From IMG/VR virus record IMGVR_UViG_3300031566_000216, positions 1 through 33,403 of that record: DNA of 33,403 nucleotides. One strand, 5' to 3'. This document shows, one piece after another, positions 6,818-14,745 of this stretch; the stretch's first letter is position 1; every line of letters starts with the position of its first letter. The position numbers and the translations under genes are program-made. The stretch comes from a virus. The notes under the pieces are model-generated. The model was not told the origin of the DNA and searched no databases. It saw only the letters and a list, made by a program, of their open reading frames with translations.

Positions 6818-9178
6818 TTAATTTTTATACTCCAGAAATCCGCCTGTGCAAGTGAATATGTTTCCTGCTTTAGCATTATTCCATTCAGCTGTTATTATTA
6901 CATTTTCTGATGCAGTTGTATCAATTGTATCAATTCCACAAACATCATTAGAATTTCCTGCTGCGTCCATATCAATATGCCATGCCATACTACCTGATGC
7001 TCCAGCAGTTCTTAATATTGCAGAACCTTTAATATGCCAACATTTTGCTGTAACTCCTGAGGCTGGGCTTAATATAGTTGCCATAGTAGTTGTACCAATT
7101 TTAACTCTAATAGTTACTTCATCAGCTGCAGCTGCTTCATCAATAGTACCAAACATTTCAAGTTTTAAAATATTTCCTGCGACCATTGAATTTGCTGGAA
7201 CTAATCCTGTAAATACTGTTGTTTCTGTAGTTGTATCTGTTATAGTAGTTGTATCTATTTTTACATCACTTGTCCTATCTATAGCTTTTCTAGAACTTTT
7301 ATTTGTTATCCAAATTCTACTATCATGATATTCTATTGCTCCTGACTCTGGTGTTGTAAGAGCTGTCCCAGAAGTAAATTTCAAAGGGGATGTCCCTGCT
7401 GCTGCTGTTCCTGCTGGTAAATGTAATCTTGCAGTAGGTGTTGCTGTTCCTATCCCAACCCTACCACCTGTAGTGTTGATGTTTAAATACCCGCTACTAT
7501 TAACACCTAGTGTCCCCGTAACCCCAGAAGTATAAGCTAAAGTTAATTGAGTGGCTGTAGCTGCTATGTAGAGTTTAGTTGCTGGTGTTGCCGTTCCTAT
7601 TCCTATATAACCAGTACTCAAATCACCGTAAATAGTATTCCCTATGTTTAGTTGGTTGCTACCTGTGGCTACTGGAGCGTTTACATTATCTCCAATTATT
7701 ATATTTGAGCTTCCAGTTGTTATATTGTCGCCAGCTTGGTAGCCAAGTAGTATATTATTATTCCCTTCTGTAAGAACATAACCAGCCCTATAACCCGCTA
7801 CAACATTATAATTTCCTGTTGTAATTACCGTTGTAGATTGATGCCCTATTGAAACATTTCCAGTGTATGAATTACCACTTACACCTTCAAGGGCTTCTCT
7901 CCCGACTGAAACATTATAATTTCCTGTTTCATTCCATCTCCCCGCAAAATAACCTACTCCAACATTTGCGTCACCTGTTGTGTTTTGATACAAAGCTATT
8001 GGCCCAACAGCTACATTAAAATCACCTCCAATATTAAATCTTAATGCCGCAATGCCGAAAGCCATATTATAACTACCGTCCACATTAGCATATAAAGCAT
8101 TTGCTCCGATTGCTTGGTTTTGAATTCCTGTCGTATTTGAACGTAACGCGTTGTTTCCAACAGCTACGTTTTGTGATCCAGTAGTAACAGATACAAAAGC
8201 ATCAAGTCCAATAGCTACGTTATACCAACCCTCATTCCCTGTGCTATGTGCTAAGTTTCCGCTTCCAGCGACATTTACACCCAAAAATGTATTAGTATCA
8301 CTATTTAAATATTGATCAGTAGCAATGTCTAGGTAGAGGTTAGCTCTTCCGCCTGTACTAGTAAGGTTATAGTATCCGCTTGAGTCTGTAGTTTGCGAAG
8401 TATAAACCGCTGCACTATATGAAGCTCTGATTTGTTCTGTGGTGGATAGGACTTCTAGTTTAGCGTTTGGCGTTGCTGTTCCGGCTCCTGTGTAACTGTT
8501 TAATTCATTATGAAGCAAGCCGGTAGTCAGACTGCCTAGAGCAATCAGCCCTTTTGTTGCATGGCTGGTTGATTGCAATAATAAGTTTTCACCCGTCGCA
8601 GTCCCGCCGATGATAGTCTGGCCGCCTGCAATACCGGTTATCAAGTCGTTAGCTACGGCGTTGACTGTGCGGGTTAAACCATTTCCAAATGTTAAAGGGG
8701 CTTCATAACTTCCAGCAGGCTGTGCGCCTATATCGCTTAAAACTTCTGAATACGAACGCCCTTCTAATCCGGTTGCTGTGAACTTTGCATAATCATTATC
8801 AGCAACATCGGCGGCGTTTATTTGCACTTTGTTTGTATCTGCAATGCCAAAAGTCAATGGTGCTTGATAATCCGTCCCGGCACTTGCTACACTTACTGCC
8901 CCTGTAGTGCCTTTAAGTATTCCAGTTAATGTGCCGATTGTCAATGAGTCTGTCGTCAATGTCTCTATTCCTGATATATCCTCTACAACCGTCCATGTAG
9001 CACCGTCGGAGTAGTAAAAGCCTTTCTTCCTGTATGTGACAAACGGTACTCCAGTTGTGGCAAGTACTATATAGAGTTCCCCAGTGTGATCTGCAGCTGC
9101 TGGTAATGCTGCAAAGTTAGCGACCTTTGTATATCCTGTGAATGAACTCCCGCCGCCGCCTGTTCTTGACCAACCCAT
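6818..9178 (-). CDS. Large fibre/adhesin protein with YadA-like beta-roll repeats
   Basis: 786 residues. Residues about 15-70 form a capping module seen at the head of many phage fibres ('FAALPAAADHTGELYIVLAT' then 'KKGFYYSDGATW'). Residues about 310-520 carry at least ten repeats of the form 'T-G-x-x-N-x-A-x-G-x-x-A-L', for example 'TGSQNVAVGNNALRSNTTG'; these match the YadA-like left-handed beta-roll of trimeric autotransporter adhesins. Pairs of 'G-I-G-T-A-T-P-x-A-x-L' follow near 540 and 590. The C-terminal 150 residues are a beta-rich domain that probably trimerises. This would be a receptor-binding or capsid fibre. Unusually it sits inside the head module, between portal and minor head protein. 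Confidence 0.7.
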   Translation of the reverse strand: MGWSRTGGGGSSFTGYTKVANFAALPAAADHTGELYIVLATTGVPFVTYRKKGFYYSDGATWTVVEDISGIETLTTDSLTIGTLTGILKGTTGAVSVASAGTDYQAPLTFGIADTNKVQINAADVADNDYAKFTATGLEGRSYSEVLSDIGAQPAGSYEAPLTFGNGLTRTVNAVANDLITGIAGGQTIIGGTATGENLLLQSTSHATKGLIALGSLTTGLLHNELNSYTGAGTATPNAKLEVLSTTEQIRASYSAAVYTSQTTDSSGYYNLTSTGGRANLYLDIATDQYLNSDTNTFLGVNVAGSGNLAHSTGNEGWYNVAIGLDAFVSVTTGSQNVAVGNNALRSNTTGIQNQAIGANALYANVDGSYNMAFGIAALRFNIGGDFNVAVGPIALYQNTTGDANVGVGYFAGRWNETGNYNVSVGREALEGVSGNSYTGNVSIGHQSTTVITTGNYNVVAGYRAGYVLTEGNNNILLGYQAGDNITTGSSNIIIGDNVNAPVATGSNQLNIGNTIYGDLSTGYIGIGTATPATKLYIAATATQLTLAYTSGVTGTLGVNSSGYLNINTTGGRVGIGTATPTARLHLPAGTAAAGTSPLKFTSGTALTTPESGAIEYHDSRIWITNKSSRKAIDRTSDVKIDTTTITDTTTETTVFTGLVPANSMVAGNILKLEMFGTIDEAAAADEVTIRVKIGTTTMATILSPASGVTAKCWHIKGSAILRTAGASGSMAWHIDMDAAGNSNDVCGIDTIDTTASENVIITAEWNNAKAGNIFTCTGGFLEYKN

Positions 9179-9179
9179 G

Positions 9180-9443
9180 TTATGACCTCTTTAGAGCGAT
9201 ATCAAAGTCAGTGCCGCCTGCGTGCGTTACCGTTGTAAATCCGTTGAATATATCCTCGAATATCCCGCTTGCCGGGACAGGAATCGTGACCGCTGGAGAT
9301 GTGTTTAGTGTTACCGTCATTGCAGTAGTTGTATTGTTGTTAATTATTGCAATCCCGGTCATCTTACCGGAACACGTATAAGGGTAGACTGTAACTTCAT
9401 TTATAAACTCTTTGACGTATAGCTGTGGGTTGTTTATACTCAT
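9180..9443 (-). CDS. Small structural protein upstream of the fibre
   Basis: 87 residues, MSINNPQLYVKEFINEVTVY. The core 'TMTVTLNTSPAVTIPV' style region with 'PASGIFEDIFNGFTTVTHAG' and 'TDFDIALKR' is a beta-sandwich-like pattern seen in small phage proteins next to fibre genes. It probably helps attach or cap the fibre. Its ATG overlaps the stop of the homing-endonuclease remnant as TAATG, and its GAGGATAAAT ribosome binding site lies within that remnant. Confidence 0.5.
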   Translation of the reverse strand: MSINNPQLYVKEFINEVTVYPYTCSGKMTGIAIINNNTTTAMTVTLNTSPAVTIPVPASGIFEDIFNGFTTVTHAGGTDFDIALKRS

Positions 9444-9538
9444 TATTTATCCTCGATTATATTTAATCTTGCAAATTCACCATATATCTCGGTTGATGCT
9501 TTATTATATGCAATTGCAGCGTCTATTTCATTATTGTG
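9443..9538 (-). pseudogene. C-terminal stub of an AP2/HNH homing endonuclease
   Basis: A 31-codon open stretch between an in-frame TGA (9541-9539) and a TAA (9445-9443). It reads 'NNEIDAAIAYNKASTEIYGE' then 'FARLNIIEDK'. This aligns by eye with the last 30 residues of the three intact AP2/HNH endonucleases here, for example 'NIEDAAKAYNEAAIKYYGEF'. There is no start codon and no HNH part, so it is a decayed leftover. It ends in a TAATG junction with the next gene. Confidence 0.75.
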
Positions 9539-9549
9539 TCACTATATTT

Positions 9550-9663
9550 TTATTTGCTAACCTTGCCACATATTTCACATTTTAAACTTCTGTCATTCTG
9601 TTCTTTAAAGCTGCATCCTGATATTAACTTGTCATATTTAATATAATAGTATAGCTCTGTTAT
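9550..9663 (-). pseudogene. Start-less CxxC zinc-motif frame after the portal
   Basis: 37 open codons between two stops, ending 'CSFKEQNDRSLKCEICGKVS'. The C-x2-C-G-K knuckle resembles the many small Cys proteins in this phage, but there is no ATG, GTG or TTG start and no ribosome binding site in frame. It is probably a gene remnant, perhaps lost when the neighbouring endonuclease inserted or decayed. With the stub at 9443-9538 it fills the 232-base gap between portal and the next gene. Confidence 0.35.
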
Positions 9664-9676
9664 TCAGCAGATTGGC

Positions 9677-11404
9677 TTAAATAGAAACATCTGCTTTAAC
9701 CGTTTCCCCTTCTATAGCTTTTACTACTGCGCCCTGTTTAACTGCTCCGGTTTTTGTTCCTGATTCTCCGATAATTCTTTCAGCTTGTTCAGGTGTAATT
9801 CCAAACAATATTATCAACTGATTTATTCCAGAGTCTCTTGATATGTCGCCTCTTGCAACGCTCGCTACTATATCATTTATAGCCTGTACTTGCGCACCGT
9901 TAAAGGATTGACCTGTGGAATTTTCAGGAAGAGGAGTTAGGTTTTCATCTTCACCCATCCCAGATGTTTCGCTTAATCCACCCATCAATCTATTATTTTC
10001 TTTTTCCAGTTGATCTTCAAGCTCCTTCATTGCATTATCCGGATCTGACACAATATCTGGAAACATTTTTAAAAGATCACTGTTAGGGGCTAATCCCTTC
10101 AGCATCCCAGCTATCTGAGCGTTTTCAAGGACATTCTTCGGCAATATTCGATTACTGATTATATCAAGCTCATTCATACTTGACCTTACAGCGTCCCCAC
10201 CCGGGAGAATAGAAGCATAAGCGTTGATTAAGTCTATCTCTTGTCGCTTGCCCTCTGTCCATATGCGGAATGTTTGATTACATAGGAATAGAAATCCTAA
10301 TAGTCTATAACCCGCAGATACGCCCGATATTGTATTCCCCCAGGAATCACCATCGGAGAAATTAGGTATGTCTGTCAGTTCAAAGATCTGCTTAATCAGT
10401 CTGTCATAAGCACCGAAAATGAAGCTATCCTGAATATTTTTAGTCACCCATTCGAGGACATCGTCTTTCGTCTGGAACGGGACTATGCTGGTCTTTTTAA
10501 ACCTGTCAAGTGCGGTTTCTCCCTGCGCATCTCTGTGTATATCATCTGCTGACTCGGAGATTCTTAATAATGCTCCTCTAAATTCTGCTAACTCTTCAGC
10601 GATGTTCTTGCTTATAATTCTATCGGCTTCATCCATTATCCCCTGTGCATGAGCTACAAGAGGGCTTTTATCTCTGAATATGTTATATTCAATAATATGT
10701 ATTTTCTGCGGTAGTTTATTTGCAGCGTTGTATAATATGGCCGGTTTCTCTGGGTTCTCTCTTGCATCTGAGTAATCCGCTTGCGTTGCGATATAGAAGT
10801 CAATCCCTGTCTTTGTATAGACATCAGCGTAATAAATCTTTTCTTCTTTGCCGTTGGCATACTTACAGTCTGAATAATACCTGATAGCCTTTTCCATTAT
10901 AGGGTTAAGCGTATCTGTGTAAATAGGTTCTATCTGACAGGCCGGGATTGTATCACATCTTAACATCTGTTCAGCAAAATAATATATCTTATACGCGCGC
11001 CCCTGATTACCGCATTCAATGGCAGTTACAAGGTCAAGTATGTCGTTATCATTATAATCATTGATTGCTTCAAAGTATTTCATATACTCGGTTTTTTCGG
11101 TTGTTTCGATTGTTTTATTAGCTTCAGTCATAAGATTTTTAAAGCTGAATACATTTGTGAGGGAGTTGCCGGTTTCCTTGTATTGAATATCTGAAAATTG
11201 GAAGCCGCACCATGTGTTGATCAGCTTTCTTGATATCGGGAGAGGGATTCTTTTATCCTGATTAGATAATATCCCGTATTTATCAAGGTTCTTATCTGCC
11301 ATAATTACCGGGTTTTTCCCGGCGTAGTATAAAGCGTTTTTCTCGTAGTCTTTATTGCGGATGTCTAATGATTTTTTATATTGAGATATTTCTTTGCTGT
11401 CCAT
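9677..11404 (-). CDS. Portal protein (SPP1 gp6-like)
   Basis: 575 residues. The N-terminal part fits the SPP1 gp6 portal family: 'NKDYEKNALYYAGKNPVIMA', 'KRIPLPISRKLINTWCGFQF', and around 240-260 'PQKIHIIEYNIFRDKSPLVA'. The stem/wing part contains 'SGVSAGYRLLGFLFLCNQTF', equivalent to the usual 'S-G-x-A-L-x-x-x' helix. Portals form the dodecameric ring at one capsid vertex through which DNA is packed and ejected. The C-terminal 100 residues are Gln/Gly/acidic-rich. It follows the large terminase by 123 bases. CAGGAGTTTAC precedes the ATG. Confidence 0.85.
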   Translation of the reverse strand: MDSKEISQYKKSLDIRNKDYEKNALYYAGKNPVIMADKNLDKYGILSNQDKRIPLPISRKLINTWCGFQFSDIQYKETGNSLTNVFSFKNLMTEANKTIETTEKTEYMKYFEAINDYNDNDILDLVTAIECGNQGRAYKIYYFAEQMLRCDTIPACQIEPIYTDTLNPIMEKAIRYYSDCKYANGKEEKIYYADVYTKTGIDFYIATQADYSDARENPEKPAILYNAANKLPQKIHIIEYNIFRDKSPLVAHAQGIMDEADRIISKNIAEELAEFRGALLRISESADDIHRDAQGETALDRFKKTSIVPFQTKDDVLEWVTKNIQDSFIFGAYDRLIKQIFELTDIPNFSDGDSWGNTISGVSAGYRLLGFLFLCNQTFRIWTEGKRQEIDLINAYASILPGGDAVRSSMNELDIISNRILPKNVLENAQIAGMLKGLAPNSDLLKMFPDIVSDPDNAMKELEDQLEKENNRLMGGLSETSGMGEDENLTPLPENSTGQSFNGAQVQAINDIVASVARGDISRDSGINQLIILFGITPEQAERIIGESGTKTGAVKQGAVVKAIEGETVKADVSI

Positions 11405-11424
11405 GTAAACTCCTGAAGGGTTTA

Positions 11425-11489
11425 GCGGCGTTGTCTATTTGCAACCGCCGCACCTTATCACCCTGAGGTTATATATTGCCTTCGGAGGC
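11425..11489 (-). other. Two hairpins in the terminase-portal gap
   Basis: The 123-base gap between the large terminase and portal holds two stems: GCGGCGTTG with CAAcCGCCGC (11425-11451) and GCCT-TCGG-AGGC (11478-11489, a TTCG-type tetraloop region). Neither has a U-run on the minus strand. They may mark an RNA processing or stabilising site before the abundant portal and fibre messages. Confidence 0.35.
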
Positions 11490-11527
11490 GTTAATAAACG
11501 TATTTCAGGATTATAGTGGATTGTCAA

Positions 11528-12742
11528 CTACTTTTTTGGTTCTCTTGATATATTGGATCTATACCATACCGATGCTGGCCGTTCAAGAGCATATATAACA
11601 GCATCGACACAGTGGTCCTCTTTATCCCGGAGCTTTTCAAGTATCACTTCATTTTTATCTGTCTCGTAGGACCACCCGGTAAACTCTTTACAGGCATTCG
11701 GGCAATTATCAGCATGGATGTGTATTTTGTTGAATTGTTTTAGATACATACTCATAGCAAATTTAAAGGCATTTTCCTTAACTGGCTGTCCTATTGACTT
11801 TCTTGCGCTCGTTACTTGGAAGCGTCCTGATGCGTTTAACATCTTGCTTAATTCAGGTCTTGCGCTGTCTGCGATTATATGCTGATTTAAAGCCCATTCA
11901 AGGTCCGTTAATTCTTTCTTCATCTGCTCAGGGTCAAGTCCGGTTTTGTAATATTCCCGGCATATATAAAGCTCGTTGTCTGCAATATAGCATTGCATTA
12001 GGACCGTTGGGTCAATATGTCCATAATCAAGCCCGTAGTGCATTTGGCGGGCCATGTCTATATCGAATGAGTGAATGACAATATTTCTTAAGACATTTGA
12101 TTCTGTTAAGGCTCTTATTTCTCCATCATATATCCACTTGAAGAGGTCTGGGTCCGCTTTTCTCATTCTATCAATTTCTTTTCTGCTTGTATCTGATAGA
12201 AAAGGGTTTTCATCATAGTTTATCTTTATTACAAGCGCGTCCGGATGGACATTTGTAACGAACATTTTATATACTTCATCATTAAGGCTTTGTGGGTTAA
12301 ATGTAACAAAGAATTGACTGCCTTCCATCCTTAAAGTAGGAATAAGGACCCGCCATGCTTCAGGGCTGATTGTTGCCGATTCTTCGGTCCATGCGTACTT
12401 AACACCCTCAATAGATTTGATATTATCTAAATTCTGCCATAATCCCTGAAATATGAATTTAGATCCGTTTAGATTGCATCTTATTTCATTTTCAACAATA
12501 GTAAAATATTTATTGAGTTCATAGTCATTTATTATTTTAACCAGTAGGGAATAAGAAGAGGCTGCAATTGATTTCTGTATATGCCTTGTGCATAGTATTA
12601 AGCATTTTTCAGTCATGGCCCTGACAATTAAAAGTCTTGCGATAGAATGGGATTTAGAACTTGCCCGTCCCCCATATATAACAATGAATCTTTTATCTGA
12701 TGTAAAAATCGGGAGGAGTTTATCGGGTATGTCAATGTTCAC
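11528..12742 (-). CDS. terL: Terminase large subunit (Terminase_3 / PBSX type)
   Basis: 404 residues, the usual size. Walker A is GGRASSKS at residues 24-31; Walker B with the catalytic acid is 'KYAWTEESA' near 115-123 (Glu120/121); coupling motif 'FVTFNP' near 145-150. The C-terminal RNase H-like nuclease has its metal-binding Asp residues at D239 (GLDYG), D292 (IIADSA) and D380 (DHCVDAVIYAL). The enzyme cuts concatemeric DNA and drives it into the prohead by ATP hydrolysis. Its start overlaps the small subunit stop by four bases, a classical terS-terL coupling. Confidence 0.93.
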   Translation of the reverse strand: MNIDIPDKLLPIFTSDKRFIVIYGGRASSKSHSIARLLIVRAMTEKCLILCTRHIQKSIAASSYSLLVKIINDYELNKYFTIVENEIRCNLNGSKFIFQGLWQNLDNIKSIEGVKYAWTEESATISPEAWRVLIPTLRMEGSQFFVTFNPQSLNDEVYKMFVTNVHPDALVIKINYDENPFLSDTSRKEIDRMRKADPDLFKWIYDGEIRALTESNVLRNIVIHSFDIDMARQMHYGLDYGHIDPTVLMQCYIADNELYICREYYKTGLDPEQMKKELTDLEWALNQHIIADSARPELSKMLNASGRFQVTSARKSIGQPVKENAFKFAMSMYLKQFNKIHIHADNCPNACKEFTGWSYETDKNEVILEKLRDKEDHCVDAVIYALERPASVWYRSNISREPKK

Positions 12743-13167
12743 TTAACGCCATTTATAACAATATTGATAGGTGTGTTGTCTTTTATGTCTATCTCTGTTT
12801 TATCGGTAAAAAGTACAGTATATTTACCCAACAATTCAAGAGCTTTTAATTTATCTGTTTTGCGTGTGCTTATTGGATTGCCGTCTTTATCGGTTAAAAT
12901 CTCGCCTTCATCAAATGCAATGTTATTCAATTCACCTAATACTTTTGTTTTAAGCTCTGTTTTTCTATGCTGCATACCGATTTCAAGCTGACTATCTATA
13001 TATTCACGTATGTAAGGTTTTTTTAGGTTCTCTGATGCTATAACTCCTGCGGTGTCTTCGGAATATCCGGCTCTTATCGCTGCCTGTGTGCCGTTCAAAT
13101 CAATTAAATATTCAGCACAAAAGGCCTCTTGCTTTGCAGTCATCTTGATTTCTTTCTCTTCTTTCAT
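12739..13167 (-). CDS. terS: Terminase small subunit (Terminase_2)
   Basis: 142 residues. The N-terminal DNA-binding part reads 'MTAKQEAFCAEYLIDLNGTQ' then 'AAIRAGYSEDTAGVIASENL' and 'KKPYIREYI', the standard Terminase_2 signature with a helix-turn-helix. The C-terminal half contains an oligomerisation helix and 'TDKLKALELLGKYTVLFTDK'. The protein recognises the packaging site and regulates the large subunit, which follows with an ATGA overlap. An alternative start (MTAKQE) eight residues inside cannot be excluded because the ribosome binding site at 13167 is weak. Confidence 0.9.
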   Translation of the reverse strand: MKEEKEIKMTAKQEAFCAEYLIDLNGTQAAIRAGYSEDTAGVIASENLKKPYIREYIDSQLEIGMQHRKTELKTKVLGELNNIAFDEGEILTDKDGNPISTRKTDKLKALELLGKYTVLFTDKTEIDIKDNTPINIVINGVK

Positions 13168-13173
13168 GTCTCT

Positions 13174-13202
13174 ATCTATTCCATTATTTGCTTAATTGTC
13201 AA
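13174..13202 (-). promoter_or_regulatory. Weak candidate promoter before terS
   Basis: TTGACA (13202-13197) lies just upstream of terS, with ATAGAT 17 bases downstream as a poor -10. Such a promoter would drive the packaging and head genes, but the -10 match is weak. Confidence 0.25.
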
Positions 13203-13214
13203 TAACTTTTTATT

Positions 13215-13391
13215 TCACCACGCTTGATCTGTTGCATCTACTGTACAATAGCTTTCTATTCCGCAGTAATCGCATTTATATTGTTTTTTTGGTGCCCCAC
13301 AATATTTGCATGACTCATATTCCTTTATAATGGATATTGTAGCCATGGAGAGGATTTCTAAGTCGTTGTTAGTTAATTGTGGATTTGCCAT
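13215..13391 (-). CDS. Small zinc-ribbon protein (58 aa)
   Basis: 58 residues, start at 13391 (MANPQLTNNDLEILSMATIS) supported by GAGGGATAAA upstream; the longer frame to 13421 lacks such a site. The C-terminal half carries C-x2-C-G-A-P...C-x2-C-G ('CKYCGAPKKQYKCDYCGIES'), a typical zinc ribbon knuckle pair. It precedes the terminase genes. It may bind DNA, RNA or a protein partner; no specific function is known. Confidence 0.6.
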   Translation of the reverse strand: MANPQLTNNDLEILSMATISIIKEYESCKYCGAPKKQYKCDYCGIESYCTVDATDQAW

Positions 13392-13399
13392 TTTATCCC

Positions 13400-13561
13400 T
13401 CATTTTCCGTATATAATCCATAAATTGCTTCTTTGGTAATCATCTATTTTATCGTCTATTTTAATTATTGTTATACCACTTAATATTCCAAGTAATAAAG
13501 ATATTAGTACAATAATTAGTAAACATGATAATGATACGTTTCTGGCATAGTTATCTTTCAT
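13400..13561 (-). CDS. Small single-pass membrane protein (53 aa)
   Basis: 53 residues; ATG at 13561 with GGAG six bases upstream. Residues about 12-33 ('SCLLIIVLISLLLGILSGIT') form a strong membrane segment, followed by a charged tail 'KIDDKIDDYQRSN'. Together with the 33-residue membrane peptide that overlaps its start by 11 bases it may form a membrane pair. A holin-like or host-membrane role is possible but unproven. Confidence 0.55.
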   Translation of the reverse strand: MKDNYARNVSLSCLLIIVLISLLLGILSGITIIKIDDKIDDYQRSNLWIIYGK

Positions 13562-13652
13562 TGTCATCTCCATTATTTTTAGCATAATAATACATTTGGA
13601 CTATGTGGCATATAATTAGTGTTATGAATGATACAAATAATATTACTTTCAT
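13551..13652 (-). CDS. Very small membrane peptide (33 aa)
   Basis: 33 residues, MKVILFVSFITLIICHIVQM then 'YYYAKNNGDDNER'. The first 20 residues are a membrane helix. A strong AAGGAGAAAAAA ribosome binding site precedes the ATG, and the stop overlaps the next gene's start region by 11 bases. These two facts support translation despite the short length. Confidence 0.55.
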   Translation of the reverse strand: MKVILFVSFITLIICHIVQMYYYAKNNGDDNER

Positions 13653-13684
13653 TTTTTTCTCCTTACAATACCCTGTTTAAGTAA

Positions 13685-13855
13685 TTAATCTAACGATCTC
13701 CATTTTGGAGTATCAATTTTTAAAGGACATCCTGTTGGTTTTTCTTCTGTCGCCGGATTTACAAATAAGCAGGGTTCATCTTCTGAACCGCAAACCGTAC
13801 ATTGCCATGTATGTATTTCATCTTCTATTGGTTTGTCTGTTCGCTTGTCACTCAT
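13685..13855 (-). CDS. Small Cys-rich protein (56 aa)
   Basis: 56 residues, MSDKRTDKPIEDEIHTWQCT. Four Cys (C19-x2-C22, C29 and C43) may hold one zinc ion. The leader CCAAAGGAGGGCGAGAG just before the ATG is shared almost exactly with the gene at 14251-14355. No family recognised. Confidence 0.55.
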   Translation of the reverse strand: MSDKRTDKPIEDEIHTWQCTVCGSEDEPCLFVNPATEEKPTGCPLKIDTPKWRSLD

Positions 13856-13880
13856 CTCTCGCCCTCCTTTGGTTTAATCA

Positions 13881-14135
13881 TTATAGCAATCTTCTATCAC
13901 ATTGATTTTCTTCATCCCAAAATTGACCTGCTTGTTCTTTTGGTGTACATTGATTATTACATGTTACGAATTTTGATGCGTCAGAACATCTATGATTTAT
14001 TTCATATTGCACCTTTCTTAATGCCAAAATATAACCCTGTTGGAACAATTCCTCTTGTGCCCCATGCTCATAAATTCTTTTTTGTTCTGTGTCGCAAAAA
14101 TACCAAACACTTTGTAATTTTTCATATGAGCTCAT
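13881..14135 (-). CDS. Hypothetical protein (84 aa)
   Basis: 84 residues, MSSYEKLQSVWYFCDTEQKR. It is helical in the N-terminal half and has four later Cys/His candidates ('HRCSDASKFVTCNNQC') that might bind metal. The leader GGGAGAGTGAGAG resembles those of the neighbouring mini-genes. Function unknown. Confidence 0.5.
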   Translation of the reverse strand: MSSYEKLQSVWYFCDTEQKRIYEHGAQEELFQQGYILALRKVQYEINHRCSDASKFVTCNNQCTPKEQAGQFWDEENQCDRRLL

Positions 14136-14159
14136 CTCTCACTCTCCCTGTTTAATTAT

Positions 14160-14249
14160 TTAATCCATTACCATGAAAGCCAACATCAATAGAATAAATC
14201 CACCTAACGGGTAAATTACTCTTACAAATATGTCTAATGTTATTTCCAT
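14160..14249 (-). CDS. Very small membrane peptide (29 aa)
   Basis: 29 residues, MEITLDIFVRVIYPLGGFIL then 'LMLAFMVMD'. Residues 8-28 are one hydrophobic helix. AAGGAG lies 11 bases upstream and the stop of the preceding mini-gene ends two bases before the ATG. Length alone makes this uncertain, but spacing and the ribosome binding site are good. Confidence 0.45.
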   Translation of the reverse strand: MEITLDIFVRVIYPLGGFILLMLAFMVMD

Positions 14250-14250
14250 A

Positions 14251-14355
14251 TTACTTAATTCTCCTTGTATATTCATAGTACCCAAATTTGCAAATTCCGC
14301 AGCTATCTCTTTTATTTCTATGTGCTGAACAAATAGATATCCATTCTTTCTTCAT
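14251..14355 (-). CDS. Mini zinc-binding protein (34 aa)
   Basis: 34 residues, MKKEWISICSAHRNKRDSCG then 'ICKFGYYEYTRRIK'. The set C9, H12, C19, C22 is a plausible zinc site. The leader CCAAAGGAGGACGAGAG is a strong ribosome binding site and is repeated before two other genes nearby. Confidence 0.5.
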   Translation of the reverse strand: MKKEWISICSAHRNKRDSCGICKFGYYEYTRRIK

Positions 14356-14373
14356 CTCTCGTCCTCCTTTGGT

Positions 14374-14586
14374 TTAATTGTTTTTATAATTTCCATGCCA
14401 TTCAACTAATTCATTTTCATTGATTTCGTTTACTACTTCCATGATACCCCACTGCTCCTCTTTACTTCCTCTTTGCGGAAAAGCCGTACGATGTATTAAA
14501 TCTTGAATCTTTAAAAGGTAATCATATTTTTCTTTCGGAGTTTCACCTTTAAGCTGTTGCATTATCAATTTATCATATGGTTGCAT
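14374..14586 (-). CDS. Hypothetical protein (70 aa)
   Basis: 70 residues; I place the start at 14586 (MQPYDKLIMQQLKGETPKEK), which has AGGAGG eight bases upstream, instead of the ATG at 14676. The start overlaps the 55-residue Cys gene by 14 bases. It looks all-helical, with a C-terminal 'NEINENELVEWHGNYKNN'. No family recognised. Confidence 0.5.
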   Translation of the reverse strand: MQPYDKLIMQQLKGETPKEKYDYLLKIQDLIHRTAFPQRGSKEEQWGIMEVVNEINENELVEWHGNYKNN

Positions 14587-14740
14587 TATTTTTGACCTCC
14601 TGCTCTTTGTCGTATTTATGGATCTCACATGGGTGATCAAAAAAACAACATTCAGTTTGACCTCTTGGATTTTCAATATACTTTAAAAAACATTTTTCAT
14701 TAAAATGGTTTATTACTGATCCGTGTATAATCTTTTCCAT
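14573..14740 (-). CDS. Small Cys/His-rich protein (55 aa)
   Basis: 55 residues, MEKIIHGSVINHFNEKCFLK. Cys at 17, 31, 32, 38 and His at 36 and 41 ('TECCFFDHPCEIHKYD') suggest a compact metal site. AAGGAG lies upstream. It overlaps the next gene, suggesting coupled translation. Function unknown. Confidence 0.5.
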   Translation of the reverse strand: MEKIIHGSVINHFNEKCFLKYIENPRGQTECCFFDHPCEIHKYDKEQEVKNNATI

Positions 14741-14745
14741 CTTAC

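Noticed and set aside
6846-7328. 160-codon plus-strand frame opposite the fibre gene
   Set aside because: It is hydrophobic with low complexity, reads against the fibre repeats and lacks a ribosome binding site.
11499-11527. TTGACA after the terminase gene as a promoter
   Set aside because: TATAAT lies only 6 bases away and nothing at 16-18 bases fits a -10.
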